DNA of 43,307 nucleotides from Chloroflexota bacterium (GCA_029778235.1 JAKOQS010000328.1:1-43307), one strand, 5' to 3'. Shown: positions 1-9,250, numbered from the stretch's first letter. A program made the numbers and translations. Notes: a model not told the origin generated them from the sequence alone.

Positions 1-42
1 GCCGCAGGACATCTCCTCGACGAGTCGCAGCGGTCCGGTCAT
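1..42 (-). CDS. 5' end of an unidentified gene, cut by the window edge
   Basis: Only the first 14 codons are visible (MTGPLRLVEEMSCG). The ATG at 42-40 follows a good ribosome binding site, AAGGAG, five bases upstream. The 14 residues identify no family. The gene lies downstream of the GntR gene on the same strand, but a 382-bp gap separates them. That gap holds a copy of the operator seen at the other end of the locus, so this is probably a separately started member of the same regulon. Confidence 0.55.
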   Translation of the reverse strand, partial: MTGPLRLVEEMSCG

Positions 43-424
43 GGTCTCCTTCCCCCGCGGCCCGGTGGCTCCCCGGCCCGCGTGTCCGCCAGGTCGATGC
101 CCACGCCGTGGGCCGTGCGGGACCGCCGCGGAGCGGCGGCCGCCGGTGGGTACTCTAATCGATTATCGATGACATCGTGGGCGGAGGACGCTGGCGCGAT
201 CCGCCTGTGCCCGCCCGGTGCGGGGGCTCCTCCCCGGGGCTGACGACCGACCGGGCCGAGACCCGGTCGGACCCCCGCGACCGCGCCGCACCGGCTTGCT
301 GGTGTCGCCGACCGCGAGCCGATGCCCCGCGCCCGCGGTCTCGCGTGCCCCCGCTTCCCGATCGCGTGGCGTCGCGGGCTCGTGGCGTCGCGCTCCCGTG
401 GCCCCGCGCCAGGTCGGTCCGCCG
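43..424. other. Intergenic region with an operator
   Basis: This is a 382-bp stretch without a convincing gene. It contains the 13-bp palindromic operator at 158-170. On the leftward strand a possible -10 (TAGAGT, 157-152) directly follows the operator, without a recognisable -35. A perfect 7-bp GC hairpin (123-129 with 133-139, 3-base loop) would fall in the leader of the edge gene. Nothing was recognised between 180 and 424. Confidence 0.6.
158..170. promoter_or_regulatory. Palindromic operator, copy 1 (ATCGATTATCGAT)
   Basis: Two ATCGAT half-sites flank a central T/A. The reverse complement is identical, base for base, to copy 3 at 10366-10378, and matches copy 2 at 10184-10196 in 12 of 13 bases. 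Its position directly before a TAGAGT hexamer on the leftward strand suggests control of the gene at the left edge. The neighbouring GntR/FCD protein is the obvious candidate ligand, by inference from proximity. Confidence 0.7.
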
Positions 425-1180
425 TCAGGCCGACCGCACCCCGGCCAGGCGGCGGTCCGATCCCGCGGCCGCCGGCTCGGTGCCGGCCAGCGCCCCGCCC
501 CCCTCCGTGGGCGACCCGGGCTCCGGCGCGTCCCACAGGCCTGCGAGCATCGAGCCCGCGACCTCGAAGTGGCGTTCCAGCGCCTCCGCGGCGCGGCCGG
601 GATCGCCGCGCCGCAGGGCGTCGAGCACCGGGTCGTGGAGGCCCGCGATGCGCTCGCGGTCCACGCCCGGCGCCACCAGGGTGATGTACGTGCGGGAGAA
701 CGGCTCGAGGTGGCGCCAGACCCGTTCGAGCGTTGCGTTCGCCGCGAGCTGCATGACGCGGCCGTGGAACGCCGCGTCCGCCATCGCTTCGGCGAGCGGG
801 TCGCCGACGCGCGCGGCGCGGCGCATGGTGCCGATGTAGCCCTCGAGCTCCGCGACGTCCGCGTCCGTGACCCGTGGCACGGCCAGCCGAGCCCCGAGCT
901 TCTCCAGCTCGGTGCGGACGGTGATCGCCTCCACGAGCTGCTCCGCGGAGGGGCGCCGGACCCGGGCGCCGCGGAACGCGTTGATCTCCACGACGCCGAT
1001 CGCCTCGAGTCCGCGCAGCGCCTCGCGGACGGGAGCCTGGCTCACGCCGTACTCCCTCGCCACCCGGGTCTCGACGATGCGGGACCCGGGTGGGTACCGG
1101 CCCTCGAGGATCGCCTGCAGGAGGCGGTCCTTCACCTGGTCGGCGAGGACGCTGCGCGGGATCTCGATCTCGCGGGGCAT
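425..1180 (-). CDS. GntR family transcriptional regulator, FCD (FadR-type) domain
   Basis: This is a 251-residue DNA-binding repressor or activator. Residues 10-78 form the winged helix, with the recognition segment VSQAPVREALRGLEA. The rest is an all-helical FCD ligand domain, whose histidines near FHGRV, LHDPV and ERHFE fit the usual metal/ligand pocket. FCD regulators generally sense small organic acids or sugar acids. The gene starts 39 bp after the PEP-utilising protein stops, so it is probably the last gene of the leftward transport operon. It is likely to bind the ATCGATAATCGAT sites flanking the locus. Its first 80 residues are almost the same as those of the second GntR protein at 14275-14964. 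About 25 poorly conserved residues form the C-terminus. Confidence 0.93.
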   Translation of the reverse strand: MPREIEIPRSVLADQVKDRLLQAILEGRYPPGSRIVETRVAREYGVSQAPVREALRGLEAIGVVEINAFRGARVRRPSAEQLVEAITVRTELEKLGARLAVPRVTDADVAELEGYIGTMRRAARVGDPLAEAMADAAFHGRVMQLAANATLERVWRHLEPFSRTYITLVAPGVDRERIAGLHDPVLDALRRGDPGRAAEALERHFEVAGSMLAGLWDAPEPGSPTEGGGALAGTEPAAAGSDRRLAGVRSA

Positions 1181-1219
1181 CGGGGATGGGGCCTTCTCTC
1201 CCCTGTTCTGCTCCTCCGG

Positions 1220-2953
1220 CTACAGGATCTCGACGACGCCGGCGTTGCCGTCGACCCGGATCCGCTGGCCGGTCTTGACCGTGCTCGTGGCCACGTTGGT
1301 GCCCACGACCGCGGGGATGCCGTACTCGCGGGCGAGCACGGCCGGGTGGGAGACGGTCCCGCCCGCGTCCGTCACGACCGCGATGATCTTGCCGTAGAGC
1401 ACCTGCCACGCCGGGTTCGTCATCTCGCAGACCAGGATCTCGCCCGGCTGCAGGCTGTCGAACTCGTCGACCGACATGACGACGCGCGCCACGCCCTCGA
1501 CGACGCCCGGGGAGCCGGCGATCCCGACGACCTTGCCGTGCTCCGTCTCCTTCGAGCGGTAGAACTTGTCCGGGAAGCCCCAGAGGTTGAGGTACGGGAA
1601 CGCCAGCTGGGTGGCGGTGACCGTGCCGACCCACGGGAGCGGCCGCACGTTCTCGGCGGCCGACCACCGGGCCCGGGCCTCGGCGACCATCGCCCGGCCG
1701 GTCACGGCGTCCGGCGCCCCGATGAAGGCGCGCAGCGCGTTGTAGCGGAAGAAGATCACGTCGTCCGGCCGGTCCAGCCAGCCACCGGCGACGAGCTTCT
1801 CGCCGAGCGCGATGAGGACGAGGCGGACGTGCGCGTTGGCGCCCTGGTCGATGTAGAAGTGATGGTCCGGGGTGAGCGGCGCCATCTTGAGGTTGATCTC
1901 GTTGGCGGCGCGCATCTCCTCGAGCGCCTCGCCGGAGAGCCCTTCGAGGATCTCCTTCGCTGCGGCGTCGACGTCGGCCTTGAGGGCCGCCACCTTGGAC
2001 GGGTAGTCGTAGTCGTCGGTGTACTGGTCGCGGACGAGCTGGATGACCGGGTTCATGTCCTCGCGGAAGCTCGGATAGATGAACTCGTGGCTCCAGACGG
2101 CGTGCCAGCCGAACTCCTTCTGGTACGGGACGACCCGCTCGTCGATGAAGCGGCGCCCGCGCTCGGTGGACTGCAGGGCGGCGACGATCTCCGGGGCCTT
2201 CGGGTTGTCGAAGGCGGCCTTGAGGGTGGCGTCGCCCTTGACCTCTTCCTTCATCTCCCAGAGGGCGCGGATCTTGTCCCAGTTCCGGTCGTTCGAGGAG
2301 TTCTGGAGACGCCCCAGGAGGACCTCGTCCACCTTGCCGTGCGTCTTCTCCATGACCGCCCGGAGGTTGAGCGTGGAGCTGAGCTGCGCGAAGTTCAGCA
2401 TCCAGTGGATCTTCCAGTGGCGGTCGTGCATGTCGATGGCGTCCTCGAGGAGGACCGCCAGCTCCGCCAGCGTCAGCTCGTCCTTCCGGTCGAGCATCGC
2501 TTCGATGTAGTCGAAGTTCCGCTGCATCTCCGGGACGAACCGGGTGCGCCACCAGTGGGTGAAGTTGTGGCCGTACACGGGGAGGACGGCCCCCAGGTAC
2601 GCGCCGATCTTCCCGGCGTACGCGTCGTCCTGCGGGACGATCGGGTTCGTCCGGTAGTCGTACTCCTGCGTGTCGACGACGAGGCCCTTCTCGGCCGGGA
2701 TCGCCGCCGTGTACAGGTAGCCGTTGATGTTCTTGTAGATCCAGTCCGTCGCGAACGGCGTGCCGAAGCGGCGGAACATGTGGTCGCAGGAGAGCCACCA
2801 GCCGCCGATGTCCTCGTACATGGGGGACAGCGGCTTGGGGCAGTGGAGGTCGTCGTAGACCCAGAAGAGCAGCCTCTCGGTCTCCGACGTCCACTCGATC
2901 GGGAACGACGCGTCCCCGAGGAACTCGCCGAGGACCTCTTCCTTGAGCGGCAC
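1220..2953 (-). CDS. PEP-utilising swivelling-domain protein without an ATP-grasp domain
   Basis: This 577-residue protein ends in the phosphohistidine swivelling domain of PEP-utilising enzymes, with the motif GGTVSHPAVLAREYGIPAVVG region and catalytic candidate H536. The preceding ~450 residues resemble the substrate-binding middle part of dikinase-type phosphotransferases (DDVIFFRYNALRAFI near the junction). The N-terminal ATP-grasp domain of PPDK, PEP synthase or rifampicin phosphotransferase is absent. Families split this way need a separately encoded nucleotide-binding partner, which I do not see in the window. The GTG start at 2953 is chosen because GGAGG lies eight bases upstream and the reading frame further upstream loses coding character. 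In context it may phosphorylate the imported substrate; that is inference. Confidence 0.8.
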   Translation of the reverse strand: MPLKEEVLGEFLGDASFPIEWTSETERLLFWVYDDLHCPKPLSPMYEDIGGWWLSCDHMFRRFGTPFATDWIYKNINGYLYTAAIPAEKGLVVDTQEYDYRTNPIVPQDDAYAGKIGAYLGAVLPVYGHNFTHWWRTRFVPEMQRNFDYIEAMLDRKDELTLAELAVLLEDAIDMHDRHWKIHWMLNFAQLSSTLNLRAVMEKTHGKVDEVLLGRLQNSSNDRNWDKIRALWEMKEEVKGDATLKAAFDNPKAPEIVAALQSTERGRRFIDERVVPYQKEFGWHAVWSHEFIYPSFREDMNPVIQLVRDQYTDDYDYPSKVAALKADVDAAAKEILEGLSGEALEEMRAANEINLKMAPLTPDHHFYIDQGANAHVRLVLIALGEKLVAGGWLDRPDDVIFFRYNALRAFIGAPDAVTGRAMVAEARARWSAAENVRPLPWVGTVTATQLAFPYLNLWGFPDKFYRSKETEHGKVVGIAGSPGVVEGVARVVMSVDEFDSLQPGEILVCEMTNPAWQVLYGKIIAVVTDAGGTVSHPAVLAREYGIPAVVGTNVATSTVKTGQRIRVDGNAGVVEIL

Positions 2954-3039
2954 CGGTCTTGCCTCCGTTCGGGTGTGGCCGGGGGTTCGGACGCGGGGCG
3001 GCGCCGGCAACGCCGGGAGCCCCGCGAGGGGTCTGCGCG

Positions 3040-3861
3040 CTAGTGCGCGATGACCTTGAAGCGCTTCATGTTCTCGGTGATCGCGATCTCCGTGGGGAGC
3101 CGTTCCATGCTCGACGCGCCGAAGAAGCCCGCCACGCCCTCGGTGCGGGTGAGGACGTACTCCGCGTCCTCCGGCTCGGCGACCGGGCCGCCGTGGCAGA
3201 GGACGATGACGTCGGGCTTGACCGAGACCGCGGCGTCGCGGATCGCCTGGATGCGGACGACCGAATCGTCGAGGGTCAGGGCCGTGTGGGCGCCGATGGC
3301 TCCCTTGGTGGTGAGGCCCATGTGCGCGACGACGACGTCGGCGCCTGCCCTGGCCATCGCCTTCGCCTGGTCCTCGTCGAAGACGTACGGCGAGCACAGG
3401 AGGCCAGCCTGGTGGGCGTCGCGGATCATGTCGACCTCGAGCCCGTACCCCATCCCGGTCTCTTCCAGGTTCTGCCGGAACTGCCCGTCGCAGAGCCCGA
3501 CCGTCGGGAAGTTCTGCACGCCGGAGAACCCGACGCGCTTGACTTCCTGGAGGAACACCGGCATCAGTCGGAACGGGTCCGTGCCGCAGACGCCCGCCAG
3601 GACCGGGGTCTCCTTCACGATCGGGAGGACCTCGCCGGCCATCTCCATGACGATGGCGTTCGCGTCGCCGTACGGCATGCAGCCGGCGAGCGATCCGCGG
3701 CCCGCCATCCGGTAGCGGCCCGAGTTGTAGATGATGATGAGGTCGGCGCCGCCGGCCTCCGCGCACTTCGCCGAAAGGCCCGTCCCGGCCCCGGCCCCGA
3801 TGATCACGCCGCCGTCTGCGATCGTCTTCCGCAGGCGCGCGAGCGCCACCTGTCCGTCCAC
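3040..3861 (-). CDS. Phosphoenolpyruvate hydrolase-family TIM-barrel protein
   Basis: The 273-residue protein belongs to the PEP mutase-like TIM-barrel family annotated as PEP hydrolase or TIM-barrel signal transduction protein. Characteristic stretches are [20 protein letters not shown] at residues ~20-40, an [12 protein letters not shown] loop, and a C-terminal [11 protein letters not shown]. Members are usually encoded next to a UPF0261 (Tm-1-like) protein, as here with a 20-bp gap, and they sometimes occur fused to it. The GTG start follows AGGAGG with six bases between. The chemical role of this family is poorly established; a C-C or C-P lyase-type reaction on a keto acid is possible from the fold. 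It is downstream of the liv genes in one operon. Confidence 0.85.
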   Translation of the reverse strand: MDGQVALARLRKTIADGGVIIGAGAGTGLSAKCAEAGGADLIIIYNSGRYRMAGRGSLAGCMPYGDANAIVMEMAGEVLPIVKETPVLAGVCGTDPFRLMPVFLQEVKRVGFSGVQNFPTVGLCDGQFRQNLEETGMGYGLEVDMIRDAHQAGLLCSPYVFDEDQAKAMARAGADVVVAHMGLTTKGAIGAHTALTLDDSVVRIQAIRDAAVSVKPDVIVLCHGGPVAEPEDAEYVLTRTEGVAGFFGASSMERLPTEIAITENMKRFKVIAH

Positions 3862-3881
3862 GCGTTCCCTCCTGTGCCGGA

Positions 3882-5108
3882 CTAGCGATCCGCCGCCCAC
3901 GCGCGATAGAGAGCGTCGAGACGCTCCGCCATCGCCGTCGCGAACGCCGGGTCGTTCACGTCCGTGTCGACCTCCACGAGCTCCACGTCGGGGCGCAGCC
4001 CGGCGCGCAGCTCGCCCATGAGCGCTGCGTCCGCCTCGGCGTCGAAGAAGGGCTTCCCTTCGACGTCGATCATCGAGACGCCCCGGAGGGGGACGAAGAC
4101 CGTGAGCGGTCCCTTCGCGGCGTTGAGCTTGCGGGCGATGATCCGACCGAGCTCGGCGCACTCGTCCTTCGTGGTGCGCATGAGCGTCACGGTCGCATTG
4201 TGGACGTAGAGGTTGCGGTCCTTGAACTGCGGCGGGACCGTATCGAGCGGGCCGAAGTTCACCATGTCCAGGGCCCCGAGCGAGACGACCTGGGGGATGG
4301 CGAGCTTCCCGGCCATCTCGAGCCGGTCCGGCCCCGCGGAGAGGACGCCGCCCACCAGCTCGTCTGCGAGCTCCGTCGTGGTGATGTCGAGCGAGCCCGT
4401 GATGAAGCCGGCCTCCATGAGCGCTTCCATCGAGCGCCCGCCGGCTCCCGTCGCGTGGAAGACGAGGACCTCGTATCCGTGCGCCTCGAGCCACTCGCGG
4501 GCCGTGGTCACGCAGGGGGTGGTGACGCCGAACATCGTCGCGCCGATGAGCGGCTTCTTCTCGATCCGGGAGACGAAGCCCTCGGCCGCCTTCGCCATGC
4601 CGGCGATCCCCGCCGCGGCGTTCGTCAGGATCTTCTCGGAGATCCCGTTGATGCCGGCGATGTCCACGACCGAGTACATCATCGCGATGTCGGACGTGCC
4701 CACGTACGGGCGCGTATCGCCGGACGCGACGGTGGAGACGAGAAGCTTGGGTACGCCGACCGGCAGGCCCTGCATGGCCGCCGAGATCAGCGACGACCCG
4801 CCCGATCCGCCCATCCCCAGGATGCCGTGGAGCTTGCCCTCGTCGTAGAGGCGGCGGACGACGGCGGCCGCGCCGCGGGTCATCGCGGCGACGGCCGGCC
4901 CGCGGTCCCCTGCCGCGGCGAGCGCGGCGCGGTCCTCGCCGGCGGCGCGGGCGACCTCGTCCGCGGTGATGTCGCCGGGCGATCGATCGCTCATCACCCC
5001 CGCGTCGACGAGGATGACGTCGCATCCCGCGTCGCGGACGCGATCCCGGAGGAACGCATACTCCGGGCCCTTCGTGTCCAGGGTCCCGAGCAGCACGACG
5101 CTGGCCAT
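3882..5108 (-). CDS. Tm-1-like ATP-binding protein, UPF0261 family
   Basis: This 408-residue protein starts with [18 protein letters not shown] and contains the glycine-rich [16 protein letters not shown] and [20 protein letters not shown] segments that mark the UPF0261/Tm-1 family. The length is typical. Plant Tm-1 binds ATP and a viral helicase; the bacterial proteins have no firmly assigned reaction. It starts at ATG after AGGAGG, 10 bp downstream of livF, and is followed 20 bp later by the PEP-hydrolase-family gene, its usual partner. That pairing behind a solute importer argues for a shared step on the imported compound. Confidence 0.88.
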   Translation of the reverse strand: MASVVLLGTLDTKGPEYAFLRDRVRDAGCDVILVDAGVMSDRSPGDITADEVARAAGEDRAALAAAGDRGPAVAAMTRGAAAVVRRLYDEGKLHGILGMGGSGGSSLISAAMQGLPVGVPKLLVSTVASGDTRPYVGTSDIAMMYSVVDIAGINGISEKILTNAAAGIAGMAKAAEGFVSRIEKKPLIGATMFGVTTPCVTTAREWLEAHGYEVLVFHATGAGGRSMEALMEAGFITGSLDITTTELADELVGGVLSAGPDRLEMAGKLAIPQVVSLGALDMVNFGPLDTVPPQFKDRNLYVHNATVTLMRTTKDECAELGRIIARKLNAAKGPLTVFVPLRGVSMIDVEGKPFFDAEADAALMGELRAGLRPDVELVEVDTDVNDPAFATAMAERLDALYRAWAADR

Positions 5109-5118
5109 GCGAAACCTC

Positions 5119-5853
5119 CTATGCCGAGGCCGGTGCGGCCTCCGTGTGCGTGGATGCGACGCCCAGGAACCGGCGCTGCGACGCCTCGTCGGCGAGCAGC
5201 TCCGCGGACGTCGTCTCGACGGCGATCACGCCGGTGACCATGATCGCGAGGCGCTCGGAGACGGCGGTCGCCACGCCGAGGTTCTGCTCGACGAGGAGCA
5301 GTCCCACGCCTTCGTTGGCGACGTTCCGGAGCACCTCGATGAGGTTCTCGACCACGATCGGCGCCAGCCCCTCGGACGGCTTGTCCATCACCAGCAGGCG
5401 CGGGTTGAGCAGCAGGGCGCGGGCGATCGCGAGCATCTGCTGCTCGCCACCGGAGAGCTGCGTGGCGCCGTTCTTCTTCCGGGCCGCCAGGGACGGGACG
5501 AGCTCATAGACCTTCCTGATCGTCCAGCCCGCGTTCCCTCGCCGGGCCACCATCCTCAGGTGCTCGTCGACGGTGAGCGACGCGAAGACGCGACGGCCCT
5601 GCGGGACGTACCCCACGCCGGCGCGGGCGATGAGGTGCGGCTGGCGGCCCACGAGCTCCTGGCCCGCGAGCTTCACGGACCCCGTCGCGTGGACGAGACC
5701 GGTGATCGCGTTGCACAGGGTGGTCTTGCCCATCCCGTTGCGGCCGATGAGCGAGAGCGGCTCCGTCCCGACCTCCAGGTTCACGCCCTGCAGGACGTGG
5801 CTCTGGCCGTAGCGGACGTTGAGGTCGGAGACGTGGAGGAGCGGCTCAGCCAT
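5119..5853 (-). CDS. livF: Branched-chain-type ABC transporter ATPase LivF, with altered Walker B
   Basis: This is a 244-residue nucleotide-binding subunit of a HAAT-type importer at the cytoplasmic membrane. The Walker A GRNGMGKTT (residues 37-45), signature LSGGEQQ (133-139) and the LivF-specific PSEGLAP segment are present. The Walker B reads LLVMDKPSEGLAP: the catalytic glutamate after D157 is replaced by lysine (K158, codon AAG at 5382-5380). The gene overlaps livG by 8 bp, so the two ATPases are translationally coupled and probably form a heterodimer. LivG keeps a normal DEP motif. The transported substrate cannot be read from the sequence; many such importers carry compounds other than amino acids. 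Confidence 0.92.
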   Translation of the reverse strand: MAEPLLHVSDLNVRYGQSHVLQGVNLEVGTEPLSLIGRNGMGKTTLCNAITGLVHATGSVKLAGQELVGRQPHLIARAGVGYVPQGRRVFASLTVDEHLRMVARRGNAGWTIRKVYELVPSLAARKKNGATQLSGGEQQMLAIARALLLNPRLLVMDKPSEGLAPIVVENLIEVLRNVANEGVGLLLVEQNLGVATAVSERLAIMVTGVIAVETTSAELLADEASQRRFLGVASTHTEAAPASA

Positions 5854-6631
5854 GGTGGATCCCGCCGTGGTGCCCCAGGTAGATGTCCTGGACCGTCGAG
5901 TCCGCCTGGATCTCGTCCGGGGTCCCCTCGACGACGATCGAGCCCTCCTGCATGACCGTCACCCGGTCGGCGGCGGCGAGGGCGACGTCCATGTCGTGCT
6001 CCACGAGGATGATCGTGATGTCGCGCGGCAGGCTCCGCAGGAGGTCGGTGAGCATCGTGCGCTCCCCGCGCGAGAGCCCGGCTGCCGGCTCGTCGAGCAT
6101 GAGGAGGCGGGGCTGGCCGGCGAGAGCCATCCCCACCTCGAGCTGCCGCTGCTGCCCGTGGGACAGGGAGCCGACGGCACGCTCGTAGACGTCGCCGAGG
6201 TGGACGGTCTCCGCGACCTCGCGTGCGTGGACGAGGGCGGGGTCGCTGGCGCGCGGCGGCAGCATGCTGAAGCGGCCGGACCTGACGCCACGCCCGGCGA
6301 GGTAGAGGCTGTCGGCCACCGACAGGCCCATGAAGAGCTGCGAGTTCTGGTACGTGCGGGTGAGGCCCAGGCGCGTACGCCGGTGCGGCTGGAGATGCGT
6401 CACCTCCGTGCCGTACAGGCGGATCGTCCCGGACGTCGGTGGGAAGTCGCCGGCGACGACGTTGAACAGCGTGGTCTTCCCGGCCCCATTGGGGCCGAGG
6501 ATCGCGCGCCGCTCGCCCGCTGCGACCTCCATGGTCACGTCGCGGAGAGCCTGAAGGGCGCCGAAGCGCCGCCCCACGCCCTGCAGCTGCCGGGCGGGGA
6601 CGGACGCTTCGGCCGCCGATCCGAGGGTCAC
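5846..6631 (-). CDS. livG: Branched-chain-type ABC transporter ATPase LivG
   Basis: This 261-residue ATPase has Walker A GPNGAGKTT, the LivG-typical LTRTYQNSQLF Q-loop, signature LSHGQQRQLEVGMALAG, Walker B LLMLDEPAAGLSRGE and the H-loop VEHDMDVAL. All catalytic residues are intact, unlike its partner LivF. The start is GTG at 6631, inside a GTGA overlap with the stop codon of the binding-protein gene; this removes an unrelated upstream reading frame and gives the usual family length. Confidence 0.93.
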   Translation of the reverse strand: MTLGSAAEASVPARQLQGVGRRFGALQALRDVTMEVAAGERRAILGPNGAGKTTLFNVVAGDFPPTSGTIRLYGTEVTHLQPHRRTRLGLTRTYQNSQLFMGLSVADSLYLAGRGVRSGRFSMLPPRASDPALVHAREVAETVHLGDVYERAVGSLSHGQQRQLEVGMALAGQPRLLMLDEPAAGLSRGERTMLTDLLRSLPRDITIILVEHDMDVALAAADRVTVMQEGSIVVEGTPDEIQADSTVQDIYLGHHGGIHHG

Positions 6632-7980
6632 GGGCAGTCCGGGAAGTCCCGGCTGACCGGCTGGGCGAGGTACGGGCTGTCGGCCGGGAGGCCGAGCGTC
6701 TGCGGGATGTTGTCGACCTTGCTGATGACGACGGCGGCGAGCTTGCCGTCGGCGCCCTTCTGGATCTCGGAGACGTAGTTGGAGGCGATCGCCTGGCGGT
6801 TCGAGTCGAGCGAGACCGGGCCGGTCGGGCCGTCGAACTTCACCTTGGCGAGGGCCTCCATGAAGGCCTTCTGGTCGCCGCTGAGGTCGCCGTTCACGGC
6901 CTGGAGGCCCTTGAGGACGCCGACCGTCTCGTTGTAGTAGCTGAGGGCGAAGAGGCCCGGGTACGGGAGGCCGTCCGGGAACTGCGCCTTGTAGTTCTTC
7001 ACGTACTCGAGCCACGCAGGGTCGGTGGCCGTGTCGGACGTCGGGCTCGCGGTGATCGTCCCGACGAGCGAGTCGGCGAATGCGCCCTCGGTCGCGAGGA
7101 CGGACTGGTCGACCGTGATCGACCCGCCGATGAACTTGGCCTTGCCGCCGGCCGCCTGGTACTGCGTGAAGAAGTTGACGGCGTCCGCGCCGCCGAGCGC
7201 GACGTAGATCGCGTCCACGTCGGTCGGGAGGTTGGAGACGACCGCGCTGTAGTCCTTGGTGCCGAGCGGGACCCAGTTCTTCTGGACCACATGGCCGCCG
7301 GCGTCGCAGAACTCGTACATGAAGCCGCCGACCTGCGTGTACGGGAACGAGTAGTCCTCGGCCACGAGGGCGACCTTCTTGTAGCCCTTGTTGTCGTACG
7401 CGTACTTCCCGAGGCCGGCCTGCCACTGGGCGCCGTCCGTGGAGAAGCGGAAGAAGTTGGGGGCCGGGTCGCGGAACGTGGTGTCCTGAGCCGCTGACGA
7501 CCCGTTGACGAACGTCTTGTCCGGGACCGTCTTGGCGTAGTCCTTCATCGCGAGACCCTCGTCGCCCGAGAGCGGGCCGATGAGGATGTCGACGTCGTCC
7601 TGCTCGATGAGCTTCTTGGCCTTCTCGAGCGCGACGGCCGGCGTGGCGTCGGAGCCTTCCTTGGTCAGGGTGATCTCGCAGTCGCCGAGCCACCACCCGT
7701 CCTTGCCCGGCACCTTGGCGTAGTCGTTGAGCGCCTGCTCGATGCCCCGGAAGCCTTCCTGGCCCGGGACCGCGAACGGACCCTCGAGCGTGGCGAGGCC
7801 GCCGAGCTTGATCGTCTTGCCGCTGCAGGTCGCCGCGGCCATGCTCTCGGCCGGCGCCTGCGAGGCGGCGGCCTGGCTCTCGGCCGGCGCCGTCGTCGCG
7901 TTGCCGCTGCTGCAGGCGGCCGCCAGGATGGCGGTCGCCGCGACCAGCACGGCGATCTTCTTCGTGGTCGCGAAGGTCAT
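6628..7980 (-). CDS. livK: ABC transporter substrate-binding lipoprotein (LivK/periplasmic-binding type I)
   Basis: This 450-residue binding protein is for the LivHMGF importer. It has a lipoprotein signal, with a hydrophobic segment at 8-22 and lipobox LAAAC giving lipidated C23. A short Ala/Ser/Gln-rich linker leads to a receptor ligand-binding fold (IKLGGLATLEGPFA, then PLSGDEGLAMKDYAK). It probably sits tethered outside the membrane and delivers the ligand. ATG 7980 is preferred over an in-frame codon 12 residues upstream because AGGAGG lies just before it and the signal peptide then has normal length. It is placed between livM and livG, 91 bp after livM. Confidence 0.92.
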   Translation of the reverse strand: MTFATTKKIAVLVAATAILAAACSSGNATTAPAESQAAASQAPAESMAAATCSGKTIKLGGLATLEGPFAVPGQEGFRGIEQALNDYAKVPGKDGWWLGDCEITLTKEGSDATPAVALEKAKKLIEQDDVDILIGPLSGDEGLAMKDYAKTVPDKTFVNGSSAAQDTTFRDPAPNFFRFSTDGAQWQAGLGKYAYDNKGYKKVALVAEDYSFPYTQVGGFMYEFCDAGGHVVQKNWVPLGTKDYSAVVSNLPTDVDAIYVALGGADAVNFFTQYQAAGGKAKFIGGSITVDQSVLATEGAFADSLVGTITASPTSDTATDPAWLEYVKNYKAQFPDGLPYPGLFALSYYNETVGVLKGLQAVNGDLSGDQKAFMEALAKVKFDGPTGPVSLDSNRQAIASNYVSEIQKGADGKLAAVVISKVDNIPQTLGLPADSPYLAQPVSRDFPDCP

Positions 7981-8071
7981 CGGTCCTCCTCCTCGTGAGG
8001 CGTCCCCGTGCGACATGCACGAGGTCCGACTCGGACTCCTCCCCAGAACGAGCCCCGGACAGTCCCTCCTG

Positions 8072-9250
8072 CTAGGTGTTGCCCACGTTCGCGGAGTCGG
8101 GCTGGTCGATCGGGTCGACCGGCGCTCCCGACTCCTCCGTCCCCTCCTCGGCGGACGCCCCGGCGGACCCGTCCGCCGCCGGCGACCGTCTCGATGAGAG
8201 CCTGTGTCTCGCCCCCTTCCAGCCGCGGTCCGCGAGGCCCACGACCCCGTGCGGCGCGACGATCACGATCACGACGAAAGCGAGCCCGATGAGCGTGTTG
8301 AACCGCTCGTCGAAGCTGAACCCGAGGATCTCGACGCTGCTGGCGAAGACGTCGAGGATCACGAAGGTCACCGCGCCGATGAACGCGCCGATCGGATACC
8401 CCAGGCCGCCGATGACGGCGATGATCAGGACGTCGATCGTGCGGGAGAGGTCCACGACGCCGGGTGAGATGTTGCCGCGGTACCAGACGCCCAGGACGCC
8501 CGAGAGCCCGGCCACGAACCCCCCGATGGCGAAGATGGCCACGCGGTGCAGCGAGACGCGGTACCCGAGGGCCCGCATCCGCCGGGGGTTGTCGCGGACG
8601 GCCTGGAACGTCAATCCCAGCTGCGTCCGCACGAGGTATCGCAGGCCCAGGTACGCGAAGACCGCCACCCCGAGGCACATGTAGTAGAAGGCGATCGGGT
8701 TGGCCCGCGGCTGCCCGGTGGGGCCCAGGATCTGGGCGAACCCGATGTGGCCGCCGAAGAACTCGTAGTTCTGCAGCACCACGTAGAAGAAGCCGACGGC
8801 GATCGCCAGCGTGAGCATGAGGAAGTAGATCCCCGACGACCGCGACGCGATCGCGCCCACGAGGGCTCCCGCGAGGGTCGCGAGGATGAGCGCGACGATC
8901 GCGGAGGGGATCGGCGGCCAGCCGAAGCCCACCGTCGCGCCCGTCGCGGTCGAGCTCGGCAGCAGGTTCATGATCGCGACCATGTAGGCGGCGAAGCCCG
9001 CGAGCGACGCCTGCGCGAGCGAGACCATCCCGCCGTAGCCGGACATGAAGATCAGGCTCAGCGCGACGATCCCGAGGATCAGCGAGTTCGAGCCGATCGA
9101 CAGCGTCCAGTACCGCGCCTGGTTGGCGCTGAACAGCAGGGGCAGCACGAGCGGATACAGGACGAGGATCGCCACCCCGAGCGCCGGCAGCCCGACGCGG
9201 CGGGCGGTCGTCCGGCTCACCCGGGGCGGCGCGGCACCGGCGCCGCTCAT
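8072..9250 (-). CDS. livM: Branched-chain-type ABC transporter permease LivM
   Basis: This 392-residue integral membrane protein has about ten hydrophobic segments and the family landmark GYGGMVSLAQASLAGFAAY near the first third. A second landmark is the cytoplasmic coupling loop RAVRDNPRRMRALGYRVSLHR-like segment (here QAVRDNPRRMRALGY). The charged, low-complexity C-terminal tail (about 45 residues, SSRRSPAADGS onwards) is longer than usual. Its ATG overlaps the livH stop as ATGA, so the two permeases are coupled. Confidence 0.93.
   Translation of the reverse strand: MSGAGAAPPRVSRTTARRVGLPALGVAILVLYPLVLPLLFSANQARYWTLSIGSNSLILGIVALSLIFMSGYGGMVSLAQASLAGFAAYMVAIMNLLPSSTATGATVGFGWPPIPSAIVALILATLAGALVGAIASRSSGIYFLMLTLAIAVGFFYVVLQNYEFFGGHIGFAQILGPTGQPRANPIAFYYMCLGVAVFAYLGLRYLVRTQLGLTFQAVRDNPRRMRALGYRVSLHRVAIFAIGGFVAGLSGVLGVWYRGNISPGVVDLSRTIDVLIIAVIGGLGYPIGAFIGAVTFVILDVFASSVEILGFSFDERFNTLIGLAFVVIVIVAPHGVVGLADRGWKGARHRLSSRRSPAADGSAGASAEEGTEESGAPVDPIDQPDSANVGNT

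Noticed and set aside
39-2894. Very long open frame on the reverse strand, overlapping two genes
   Set aside because: The product is Arg/Pro/Gly-rich without any domain. It is an alternate-frame shadow of the GntR and PEP-utilising genes in high-GC DNA.
1220-2953. Annotation as rifampicin phosphotransferase or PEP synthase
   Set aside because: The ATP-grasp domain required by both is missing, and the catabolic context does not suggest antibiotic resistance.
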